Source: Flavobacteriales bacterium
GTDB taxonomy: Bacteria > Bacteroidota > Bacteroidia > Flavobacteriales_F > PHOS-HE28
DNA length: 10,852 bases
NCBI GenBank assembly: GCA_016710685.1
Contig: JADJVC010000032.1
Span: 1-10,852 of the forward strand
Direction: 5' to 3'
Made by a program: the position numbers and the translations under genes. Below the pieces are notes generated by a model that was not told the origin of the DNA, searched no databases, and was given only the letters and a program-made list of their open reading frames with translations. Below are positions 1 through 7,422 of the stretch, piece by piece (position 1 is the stretch's first letter; each line of letters begins with the position of its first letter).

Positions 1-21
1 AAAATCAAATCCGAACAATAC

Positions 22-345
22 ATGGACCTGAATACCGTGACCGACCCAACAGTAAAGGCTGCGCTTTGAAGCATGGCAGGCCGGAGATGCCGCCGCTTGG
101 CTCAGCCATTTCACCGCCGACGCAAAATTCCTCGACGATTTCAGCAATGCGCGGGACTTCAGGAAATTCGTGAAGGATGCCTGCGGCCGACCGTTTTACC
201 AGCATCGACAAGGTGGAGAACGGCAGGAAGGACATCACCGGGGCGTTCCACACCGACCAATGGGGCGACTTCGTTGTGTTCTTCAAATTCCACAAAGAAC
301 AGCGCGGGCCAGTTTGATGGGCTGGATATTGGGCAGGTACATTGA
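22..345 (+). CDS. NTF2-like (SnoaL-type) family protein, frame-broken
   Basis: This is a small alpha+beta barrel protein of the nuclear transport factor 2-like superfamily; no enzyme activity can be assigned. Joining three frames gives about 107 residues: an N-terminal helix (DPTVKAALEAWQAGDAAAW), then FTADAKFLDDF, FRKFVKDACG, FTSIDKVENG, the strand pair AFHTDQWGDFVVFFKFH, and a terminal strand FDGLDIGQVH. That order and length fit complete small NTF2-like proteins. Breaks lie near 66 (extra T), 187 (extra C) and 304 (extra G). I chose ATG at 22 because it sits a few residues before the first helix, as in relatives. The frame is open to the window edge, so an upstream start is possible, and no ribosome-binding site is visible. 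The stop touches the start region of the channel gene, so the two are probably co-transcribed. Confidence 0.7.
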
Positions 346-1039
346 ACAGCATCGCTTTGATCCGAATTCCTTCAACGGCGCAAATACGAGGTTTTTGCTG
401 GTGGCGCTGGTCCAGCACCTGTTTATCGGAGTTTTCCTTACGGACCTCGACTTATCTCTATACGCGGGTTGTCCCCCCAATACGCTCCCGACATGGTGGT
501 GCTGGGCATTGCCTGCATCGGCGTGCCCGCTCAGTACGGCCGGGCTTGGAACATGCTGCGTGCCGTCTTCTTTCTGCTTGACCCACTCGGCCTGCCCGCT
601 CGCACTTTCAACTTCGCCGATGTCGGCATTCGCTTCGCGGTGGTGCTATCGCTGATACACGCTGTGTTCTTCGCGCTGATCTTTGCTGAAATCCTGCGCT
701 TCCTGGTCAGACCAGTTATATCGATGTCTGACATTATATCGGCTTCGGCTTGCGAACTTTTGCTGACCGATCGGAAACGGCCACCTTTTGTTTCAAGCCC
801 TTTACTACCGGCAACTTGATGCCTTCAACAACGTGGCAAGCAACGATCCTGCGGCCACGTATGAACCTGGTCTATTTCTCCACTGTTACCTGAATACCAT
901 GGGCTTCGGTGATATCACACCCAAATCCGTTCCCACCAAGCTTATTGCCTCCTTTTTCGGCATCATTGAGCAGTTTTATTAAGTGGTTTTGGTGGGCATC
1001 CTTATCAGTAAATTCACAAGCGCAAGGGCTAAAACATGA
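342..1039 (+). CDS. Potassium-channel-like membrane protein (Ion_trans_2 type), frame-broken
   Basis: Likely an inner-membrane cation channel of the two-helix pore (Ion_trans_2) class. Pieces in order: hydrophobic FLLVALVQHLFIGVFLTDLD (about 391-450), VVLGIACIGVPAQYGRAW (about 496-550), FAVVLSLIHAVFFALIFAEI (about 634-693), an extracellular-type loop YYRQLDAFNN, then the filter NTMGFGDITP (895-924) and a last helix IASFFGIIEQFY / VVLVGILISKF (946-1015). TMGFGD corresponds to the K+ filter TxGYGD with F for Y. Just before it, reading the +1 frame gives YFSTVT, the usual pore-helix sequence, so two compensating indels are likely near 870-890. Other breaks lie near 460 and 700, and a TAA at 980-982 interrupts the last helix where TTA (Leu) is expected. 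The start is uncertain: TTG at 342 would overlap the previous stop. The stop overlaps the bestrophin start (ATGA, 1036-1039), implying translational coupling. Confidence 0.78.
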
Positions 1040-2037
1040 ACGCCGGTAGAAAATTCACCATTCGTCAAGTGCTGTTCTGGACGCGCCGGAAATCTCACCT
1101 TCGCCACTCATCGGCACCATACTGCGGTGCTGTACCAAGTGTGAGGCTGGCACTGGATGCGCCACCCTGGTTGCCCATTGCACTGGTGGGCACAGCGGTG
1201 GCCTTTCTGGTCGGCTTCAAGAACAACGCCTCCTACGGTCGCATGTGGGAAGCGCGCATGGCATGGGGTTCCATCGGGAATTCCAGCCCACCTGGGGCAT
1301 CATGGCGAAGGACTACGTGTGCAACCTAACAGCCCATGAGCCCGTCAGGCCATGGAACTGCGTACCATCCACCAACGCTCGATGTATCGGCGGGTGGCAT
1401 GGCCGAGACGCTACGCTATCAACTCCACGTACCAAGGCATGGGAAAGTTTGGAGCAACCGCACCCAGGAATACCGGAAACTCTACAGTGTCCCGGAATGG
1501 GAAGTGGACATGAGCGAGGTGATCGCTTCCTTTCGTACCGAAGCGGACATGGCGTTCGTGGCGGCGAACGCGCCACGCAACTGCTCAGCCTGCAATCAAG
1601 ACCTCCGCGAACTGCGAAAGCGCGGATTGCTGGATCCTCCCTACGTGGAGATGATGGAGCTTGGTGCACGGAACCCGTATGACCAGCAGGGCAAGTGCGA
1701 ACGGATCGAGGAATTTCCCCTACCCGCGCCAGTTTGCCGTTCAACGTATATTTCATCTGGTTGTTCATCGTCCTTGTGCCATTGGGCATGCTGCAAAGAG
1801 GTTGACGCCAGTTGGGCGAGCCTTTCATTATGGATGACGATACGTCACCATGATCGTGGCGTGGGTGTTCCATACCATGGAAAAGATAGGAGTAGCCACG
1901 GAAAATCCATTCGAGGCGGCGCAAACGACATACCAATGGCCAGAACCTGGGCCGCACGATCGAAATAGATGCGCGAAATGCTGGGCGAAACCGAACTACC
2001 CCGCCCGGTGGTAGCAGTGAACGACATTTTAATGTGA
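1036..2037 (+). CDS. Bestrophin family anion channel, frame-broken
   Basis: Bestrophins are pentameric membrane channels that conduct chloride and, in many members, bicarbonate. Recognisable parts: N-terminus MNAGRKFTIRQVLFWTRR, the first helix region WLPIALVGTAVAFLVGFKNN, directly followed by ASYGRMWEARMAWGS, the family's hallmark block. The +1 frame then reads TWGIMAKDYVCNL. Later come TLRYQL (about 1410), RTQEYRKLYSVPEWEVDMS, DLRELRKRGLLD, the conserved GKCERIEEFP / PRQFA junction (about 1690-1740), a second hydrophobic pair VYFIWLFIVLVPLGML, WVFHTMEKIG, the ATENPFEGGANDIPM motif and a tail TIEIDAREMLGE ending VAVNDILM. About 333 residues is normal for bacterial members. At least seven indels split it, all between conserved blocks that stay intact. 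The start ATG overlaps the channel stop, and the carbonic anhydrase gene begins 8 bases after this stop. A bicarbonate-conducting role is inferred from the neighbour, not shown by sequence. Confidence 0.9.
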
Positions 2038-2045
2038 CCAAACCC

Positions 2046-2795
2046 ATGGACAACTACTTGAAAACTGTACGCCAATTCTCCGAACGCCAAAACCACGGAC
2101 AACACCGTGAACCGCTTGCTGGACGTAATCGGAAAGCCAGTACGGGTTGAAACCGCACCAACTGATGACGCGGACAGCTTGTGCTGCGATGATGTGAACG
2201 CCATCAGTACCCGCCACGGGCATACGAAATGCTCGGCCCCTTCAAACTCGGCGGGTTGGACGGATACCCATTTGCCGGCCTAACCGGCATGGGTGCTTTC
2301 GCCCACCACGTGCCAGAGGATGGTGCCATCGTGATCTTCTACGCACCGCATATCGGGGTGACCAAAGCGGGCACCATCGGCGAGATCAACCGCTATGGAC
2401 AAAGCGCGAACTCGTCCTGCTGCGGTGCCGCGAAAGCTGGTCTGGCCAAGCTCGTCGCCGGCGGGATCAATCCGGGAACTGAAAGCGTGATCGATCACCA
2501 GATGAATACCTTGGAACAGATCCTTCTGGCCAAGAAAGAGCGGATCATGAACGCCGAGGAGCGGATCGATCGAAGCCACGAGGTGATCTGCGAAGCCAAT
2601 TGACGCCCAGGTCGACCTGCTGATCTCCAAGACCGCATACCCCTGCAAGCACCTGTTCCAGATCGGCGCGGTGTTCATCAATGGCGATCGCGATGGGCTC
2701 GTATTGCTCCTACAAACGCTTCGACCACATTGACCTGGCCACCAAGAAGCGGACGGATCCGATGCCGGCGTATTTCTCCAGGCGCGAACGGGTGA
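2046..2795 (+). CDS. LCIB/LCIC-family carbonic anhydrase (beta-type fold), frame-broken
   Basis: The LCIB family (limiting-CO2-inducible protein B of green algae) has a beta-carbonic-anhydrase-like zinc fold and interconverts CO2 and bicarbonate; it is predicted cytosolic here, with no signal peptide. Seen in order: TVNRLLDVIGKPVRVET (about 2105-2155), PRAYEMLGPFKLGGLDGYPF, AGLTGMGAFAHHVPEDGAIV, FYAPHIGVTKAGTIGEINRY, the SSCCGAAKAGLAKL block (Cys codons 2418-2423), a helix MNTLEQILLAKKERIMNAEE, AQVDLLISKTAYP, IGAVFINGD and YKRFDHIDLATKKRTD. The Cys of CCGAA and the His of APHIG (2349-2351) are good candidates for zinc ligands with one further residue; assignment needs an alignment. Breaks lie near 2069, 2185-2215, 2595 and 2690. 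With the TGA at 2793-2795 the protein is about 250 residues, fitting bacterial homologues; a different frame would run to 2880. It lies 8 bases after the bestrophin gene, so the two are almost certainly one operon. Confidence 0.87.
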
Positions 2796-2886
2796 CCGGC
2801 AGTTCCAATGCCCCTACTACCGCACGCGTTGCATGTGTCCCACAGCACCTCCTCTTTCCGCACCATGGCTTTTATTGTAATGCGCA

Positions 2887-4208
2887 ATGGTTTTACTTAA
2901 GACCAACTGGCCAATTCCATATCGCTACGTTCTGGCCTCCTTCACCGCCCTTTGGTTGGGAAACTGGAACTCCGCCAACGCACAAGTGCAGCAAACCGAA
3001 GTTGTCATTGACGCAATAAACACTTTCGAAAACGGATCGACGAACAGCCCTTTCGACCCAACACAATTCCACGTCGTTCGCCCCGACACCTTGTTCCCCG
3101 CACGCTACAGCGGTGGCCGTACCGCTGGGCTGGTGAAGCTCACCGAAGAGGACCGCGCATCTTATTTGCAACGCTATGCCGGACGTTTCAGCGGTGCCGA
3201 ACTCTTCTTCTTCGCCGAGCTGCGCGCTCAGCCGCACATGCACGAGATCACCATCCTCTGCACGCACAACGATGACAACGATGTGCTGTGGCTAAGCTAT
3301 GACCAAGATAACCGGTTGAACGGGATCGATACGCTGGTTTCCAGCTATGGCGATGGCCAGTTCACCACGCAGGAATATGCTTACTGGGAACCTTCGGGCA
3401 GTTTCACACCCTTGCGAAAACCACGCACGAAACCTATCGCGACGGGGAACGATACGGGCTTACCGATGACACCTTGCTCTCTACGAAAAACGACTGGAGG
3501 GCATCATGTACATCCCGGACGAGGGCGGCGAGCCGATTGAACGATACGAACTTGAACGCGCGCCACTGGACCTCACCCGGCATTGGATGACGAAGTTCCC
3601 GACGCAAGAACCGCAAGGTGCAACGCTTTTCACTTCGTTCCGCAAAGCCTGCGCACAAGCATGCTTTCCGCACGGCCATTGGTGACCTGAACGGCGACCA
3701 GGTGAACGACTATGTCTTCGCCTTGGAAGATGACAGCATCGCGGATCCCGAGAATAACCTCCGCGACCTGCAGATCGTGTTCACCACGTACAGCGGCTTT
3801 CAACAGAAACTCTACCTCCCCGACTTCTTCCCCGGCCGGTCCGCCGGTGGTTTCTTCGATCCGCTCGGCGAGGAGTGCTGCAGCGGCATCTTCATCAGCG
3901 GCGATACGTTGATCGTGGGGCTCTTCGGGGGCAGCGCGTGGCCATGGCAATCGCGGCGCTACTACCAATTTTCCGAAGTGAAGGACAACTTCTTCCTTGT
4001 CAAGGAGGAATCACGTTCCTACCACAGCCCCAGTGTGGACACGCAGGATGAGGAATTGGCGGACCTGGAGCTGCTGCTGAAGGATGGAAAGGAACTGGAT
4101 GCCGAACAGCAGGAACGCCTCACCGAGCTGCGGAAGATGGTAGCGGACTACCAATGGGCCGTGGTGACGCACCCCATGGGTGAAATCCCCATTGAAGTGG
4201 GGGAATAG
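2887..4208 (+). CDS. Secreted protein of unknown function with an FG-GAP-like loop, frame-broken
   Basis: I do not recognise the family. The joined product is about 440 residues. Its N-terminus (KTNWPIPYRYVLASFTALWL, then ending NSANAQ) looks like a Sec signal peptide cleaved near residue 34. The N-terminal half holds FHVVRPDTLFPARYSGGRTA and a long acidic/aromatic region including HEITILCTHNDDNDVLWLSY. The C-terminal half has AIGDLNGDQVNDYVFALED (about 3676-3733), resembling the Asp-rich calcium loop of FG-GAP/VCBS repeats, then LYLPDFFPGRSAGGFFDPLG, the Cys pair EECCSG, and a charged helix ELLLKDGKELDAEQQERLTE that could form a coiled coil. Breaks lie near 3410, 3482 and 3620. No type-IX sorting tail is visible, so it may be periplasmic or surface-attached by another route. 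It starts 91 bases after the carbonic anhydrase stop, so it may or may not share its transcript. Confidence 0.7.
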
Positions 4209-4225
4209 ACGCTCGAAAGAGCGTC
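4208..4225 (+). terminator. Small GAAA-loop hairpin after the secreted-protein stop
   Basis: GACGCTC-GAAA-GAGCGTC is a perfect 7-bp stem with a GNRA tetraloop, starting on the last base of the TAG stop. There is no following T-run, so it is either a weak or factor-assisted terminator or an mRNA 3'-end stabiliser. Its position exactly at the gene end favours a 3'-end role. Confidence 0.45.
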
Positions 4226-4248
4226 ACATGCGGACAAACCCACTTGGC

Positions 4249-4280
4249 TTGCCCTCGCACGTCCCACCTACCTATATTCG
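4249..4280 (+). promoter_or_regulatory. Possible Bacteroidota-type promoter for the type-IX cargo gene
   Basis: TTG at 4249-4251 is followed 21 bases later by TATATTCG (4273-4280), a one-mismatch fit to the -7 consensus TAnnTTTG. The start codon follows at 4286, which would leave almost no leader, so this is only a candidate. Confidence 0.3.
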
Positions 4281-4285
4281 TTGCG

Positions 4286-5981
4286 ATGAAACACCTCCTA
4301 TCCTTCGCAATTCTAGCATTCGCCTTCGCGCGTCCGCTTTTGGCGCAGCCGCCCACAACCACCAGCGACTGCGACGGCGCTATCCAGCTCTGCGGCGGGG
4401 TGTACACGGAATCATCAGCGCCCTTGGGAACGGGAAACGTTTTCGAGTTCACCGGGACCTGCAACCAGAACCTGGAGAGCGCAAGTCTGTGGTACACCTT
4501 CACCGTGCAAGATCCCGGCAACCTCAGCTTCGTGCTTGATCCCGCAAACGATTTCGACGACTATGACTGGGGATTGTTCAACATCACTGAAGAGGCTGCG
4601 CAGGCATCAACGCACAAGACGGCACTTCGCCGGAGGTAAACTGCAACTCATACGGAACGTTCTTCGGCAACGGACAGACCGGCATCTCCACCGCCAACGG
4701 GGAACGGGCACTTCGAACGGTCCCGGCGACATTAACGGACCTCCCTTCAACGCGGACCTTCCTGTGATAGTGGGACAGACCTACGCCTTGGTGGTAATGA
4801 ACTGGACCGGCAGCCCGGACGGGTACAACATCGATTTCACCCAGAGCACGGCGTCCACCTACGATGTGCTCCCGCCATCACTGGTGTCGGTAACCCCGGA
4901 TTGTTCCAACCAGAACTTCGAATTGGTGTTCAGCGAGCCGGTCGTCACCAGCACGGTAACCCCGGAGGATGCGACCCTCACCTCCCCTTCCGGAACTGTC
5001 TTATCCTTTAGTTCGGTGGTCCCCGGAAATGCCACCGCCCAAGCCCAAACAGGCTATAGCTTCGTTCTGGGCACTACCCCCACGGAAGGTGGCATGTACA
5101 CACTTACCATCACATCCGCGGCGGGGAACGTGGAGGACCTGTGCGGCAACATCGTGGTCGACACCACATTCCAAGTGTCCATTACCGCACCATTCCTTTA
5201 TGCGGTGGACATCGCAACCGCCTGCAACGGCACGGGCGGCAGTGTACAGGTCAACTACATGTCCGGGGGAACCGGCCCGTTCATTTATTACCTGAACGGC
5301 GCGACGATCGCAGGCGGCAGCGCAACAGGGCTCGTGCCCGGTGAATACGGCTTGCAGGTAGACGACGCCACCGGTTGCCACATATTCGAGTTGTTGGACA
5401 TCCCGGACCATACCATCGAAGCGGTTATACCGGAAGATCAAGACAGCCTCTCCTGTTCGCATACCTCGATCACCATTGAAGGTGCGCAAGTGTTGCCTGA
5501 ACAGCCCGTACAGATCCAATGGACCGCCGTGACAGCGGGCGGAACCGACACCAATTTCAGCAGCAGTCTAGCCCCGAGATCGCCCAGCCGGGCATCTACA
5601 CAATGCTGATTACCGATGAGGCTACCGGCTGCTCGGATGAAGCTTCGGTGGTGATCCTCACCACCTCGATAACCAACGTGGACCTGGGCACGTTACTACT
5701 GCCCAATGTGGTTTCCCCAAACGGTGACGGCCATAACGACGTTTGGCGTCCGTACCTGCCTACCGATCCCTCCAGGGACATCACCTCACTTTTCGACACG
5801 TTCGACTTGAACATATTTGATCGCTGGGGACAGCTCGTATGAAACCGGCAACGGCGGGCAGCGTTCTTGGCGCGCACAGGACGTGGCTGAAGGAACCTAC
5901 TTCTACAAGGTGGCCTTCCGGTCGGAATGCGGGACGGTGATCGACAAGGAATTGAGCGGTTCCATTACGGTGTTGCGTTGA
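4286..5981 (+). CDS. Type IX secretion cargo with C-terminal CHU_C (type B sorting) domain, frame-broken
   Basis: This is an exported surface or extracellular protein of about 565 residues. Signal peptide MKHLLSFAILAFAFARPLLA with cleavage before QPP. The N-terminal region carries CDGAIQLCGG, SLWYTFTV and DDYDWGLFNI, a beta-sandwich pattern common in type-IX cargo. The middle (about 4870-5190) looks like a Big/Ig-like domain (PSLVSVTPDCSNQNFELVFS; GMYTLTITSAAGNVEDLCG). It is followed by a SprB-like module (ACNGTGGSVQVN, GEYGLQVDDATGCHIFE) and a second Cys-containing module (PGIYTMLITDEATGCSDEA). The C-terminus LLPNVVSPNGDGHNDVWRP, LNIFDRWGQLV, VAEGTYFYKVAF ... SGSITVLR is the gliding-motility-associated CHU_C domain. 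Breaks lie near 4590, 4705, 5570 and 5838. The secretion machinery itself is not in this window. Its actual binding target or activity is unknown. Confidence 0.9.
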
Positions 5982-5993
5982 TACGGGCGCGTG

Positions 5994-6008
5994 TCCGGAC
6001 ATTCCGGA
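5994..6008. repeat. Paired TCCGGA sites
   Basis: Two copies of the self-complementary hexamer TCCGGA are separated by three bases just downstream of the type-IX cargo stop. They may form a small stem or be a protein site; nothing more can be said. Confidence 0.3.
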
Positions 6009-6018
6009 TTTCGACCCT

Positions 6019-6065
6019 TGCGGAGAATAGCCTTCTTAATCTCCGCAACATTTGCGGAGATTAAG
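6019..6065. promoter_or_regulatory. Perfect 13-bp inverted repeat plus extra half-site upstream of the AraC-type gene
   Basis: Left arm CTTAATCTCCGCA (6035-6047) and right arm TGCGGAGATTAAG (6053-6065) are exact reverse complements with a 5-base spacer. A third copy of the core TGCGGAGA lies at 6019-6026, 34 bases from its copy at 6053, about three helical turns, so on the same DNA face. The repeat ends 11 bases before the regulator's GTG start. It is most simply an operator for that regulator. A transcription terminator for the gene upstream is less likely because no T-run follows. Confidence 0.55.
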
Positions 6066-6076
6066 ACCTTTACACC

Positions 6077-6511
6077 GTGAACGCCTACCCCAAAGCTTAT
6101 CTCTATCGCCGTATCGTGAAGGCCAAGCTCTTCATCGATGCGCACTTCGCGGAGCCGATCGACGTGGACGCGATCAGCAACAAGGCCGCGTTCTCCAAAT
6201 TCCACTTCATCCGTTTGTTCAAGCAGGTCTATGGTGCAACACCACGGGCCTACCTCTCCAAACTTCGGCTCGACCGCGCAAAACTGTTGTTGGATGAGGG
6301 CACGCCGGTCTCCGATGCGTGCAATGCCGCCGGTTTTCAGAGCCTCTCCACTTTCAGCCGTTCGTTCAAGCGGCGCATGGGTTCGTCGCCTTCGAGTTAC
6401 CGGGAAACCCGCGCACAACGCACCCGCAGCATGGTGGCGCAGCCCATGGCGTTCATCCCACCGTGTTACGCGCTCTGGTCGGGCTGGACGGAATTGAGCA
6501 ATCCGGGATAA
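6077..6511 (+). CDS. Stand-alone AraC-family DNA-binding protein
   Basis: Transcription regulator of 144 residues consisting almost only of the AraC C-terminal double helix-turn-helix (HTH_18), residues about 10-110. The first HTH is DVDAISNKAAFSKFHFIRLF, followed by KQVYGATPRAYLSKLRLDRA. The second is VSDACNAAGFQSLSTFSRSF, followed by KRRMGSSPSSYRE. The N-terminal ligand-binding domain of larger AraC proteins is absent, so it either senses through the C-terminal 35 residues (which contain FIPPCYALWSGW) or is controlled by amount. The GTG at 6077 is the only reasonable start, because TAA at 6062-6064 is in frame just upstream. The frame is intact. An inverted repeat lies immediately upstream, and a VOC-family gene follows 34 bases after, a common pairing in Bacteroidota. 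Confidence 0.92.
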   Translation: MNAYPKAYLYRRIVKAKLFIDAHFAEPIDVDAISNKAAFSKFHFIRLFKQVYGATPRAYLSKLRLDRAKLLLDEGTPVSDACNAAGFQSLSTFSRSFKRRMGSSPSSYRETRAQRTRSMVAQPMAFIPPCYALWSGWTELSNPG

Positions 6512-6545
6512 GTGCCAACGCCGCACGCCATGTTCCTTTGTGACC

Positions 6546-6972
6546 ATGGACGTACGCATCACCCACATCACCGTATTCGTGCTGGATCAAGACAGCGCGC
6601 TGGAATTCTATGTGAAAAAGCTCGGCTTCAAAAAGCACACGGACATGCCCATGCACGGGGCGCGCGTTGGCTAACGGTAACGCCGCCAGAACAACCGGAA
6701 TTGGAGATCGCATTGATGCCCGCCGCCCCCTTCGGGATATGGAACGCTGCGAACGCCGCCACCATGCGCGACCTGGTAAAGCAAGGCCTGTTCGGCTTCG
6801 CGGCCATGAAGTGCAAGGACGTGCGCGCGACCTACGAAGAGCTGCACGCCAAGGGCGTGGAGTTCGCCATGCCGCCCACACAACAGCCATTCGGAATGCT
6901 CGCCGTTTTCAAAGACGATAGTGGCAACTCTCGTTCAGCCTGTCGGAATTCGAACCAAAGAAAGGCCGGTGA
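6546..6972 (+). CDS. VOC (glyoxalase/bleomycin-resistance fold) family protein, frame-broken
   Basis: Single-chain member of the vicinal oxygen chelate superfamily, about 142 residues, cytosolic; members of this subgroup act on or bind small molecules, substrate unknown. First beta-alpha-beta-beta-beta module: DVRITHITVFVLDQDSALEF followed by YVKKLGFKKHTDMPMHG, then ARWLTVTPPEQPELEIALMP. Second module: FGFAAMKCKDVRATYEELHA, followed by KGVEFAMPP, QQPFGMLAVFKDDSGN and a final FSLSEFEPKKGR. The usual first-strand His is present (THITVF), but the strand of module two reads GFAAMKC, where many glyoxalases have a metal ligand, so metal use is uncertain. Breaks lie near 6660 and 6930. It lies directly downstream of the AraC-type regulator, suggesting regulation by it. 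Confidence 0.87.
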
Positions 6973-7012
6973 AATTCCTTGTCGCATTTCACACTTCAAC
7001 AACACAATAAAA

Positions 7013-7410
7013 ATGACGAAGCGAAACAAAATCATCTACTTCGCCACAGGATGGCGGCATTGGGCATGATCGCCACGGGCATGCTGCAACTGTTGCATGC
7101 CGAAGCCGAAGGCGCTTTAGCACCTCCGGGCGTTTTCGGCATCAAGCACCTGGGCTTCCCAGTTTACTTGCTTACGCTCTTGGGCATCTGGAAGCTGTTA
7201 GGCGCTTTGGCCCTGTTGGTCCCGAGGTTTCCATTGCTGAAGGAATGGGCGTATGCCGGATTTTTCTTTCTGATGAGCGGGGCGGTCTTCTCTCACATCG
7301 CCATGAATGACCCGCTCGTTGAATTAATTCCGGGGTTGCTTTTGTTGGTCCTCACCGTGGTGTCGTGGTATTTTAGACCCGCGGAGCGAAGGCTCATTCC
7401 AGTTAACTGA
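7013..7410 (+). CDS. DoxX-like small membrane protein, frame-broken near its start
   Basis: About 132 residues with four transmembrane helices, as in the DoxX-like (DoxX_2) family. Helices: IIYFATG...AALGMIATGMLQLLH, FPVYLLTLLGIWKLLGALAL, EWAYAGFFFLMSGAVFSHIA, and ELIPGLLLLVLTVVSWYF, ending RPAERRLIPVN. The HLGFP / GIWKLLGALALL and GAVFSHI patterns are typical. The natural start is ATG at 7013 (MTKRNKIIYFATG); one base appears lost near 7053, since GGATGGCG should read GG.ATG.GCG in the downstream frame. The biochemical role of this family is not settled. It lies 40 bases after the VOC gene and 12 bases before the YdeI-type gene, within one apparent transcription unit. Confidence 0.85.
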
Positions 7411-7422
7411 AGCAAGACGAAG

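Noticed and set aside
1313..2053. Long minus-strand open frame (246 codons) across the bestrophin gene
   Set aside because: The plus strand carries clear bestrophin motifs throughout. The minus-strand product is rich in Arg, Ser and Pro without domain features, as expected for an antisense shadow in GC-rich DNA.
1..2795. Interpretation of the left region as decayed pseudogenes
   Set aside because: The same indel density is present in every part of the window and on both strands, while conserved motifs are intact, which points to sequence error.
6035..6065. Inverted repeat as an intrinsic terminator of the type-IX cargo gene
   Set aside because: There is no T-run on either side of the stem, and it lies 11 bases from the next start codon. 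An operator fits better, though a dual role is not excluded.
5903..6571. Minus-strand open frame (222 codons) over the AraC-type gene
   Set aside because: It overlaps an intact, clearly conserved AraC-type domain on the plus strand and shows no recognisable domain.
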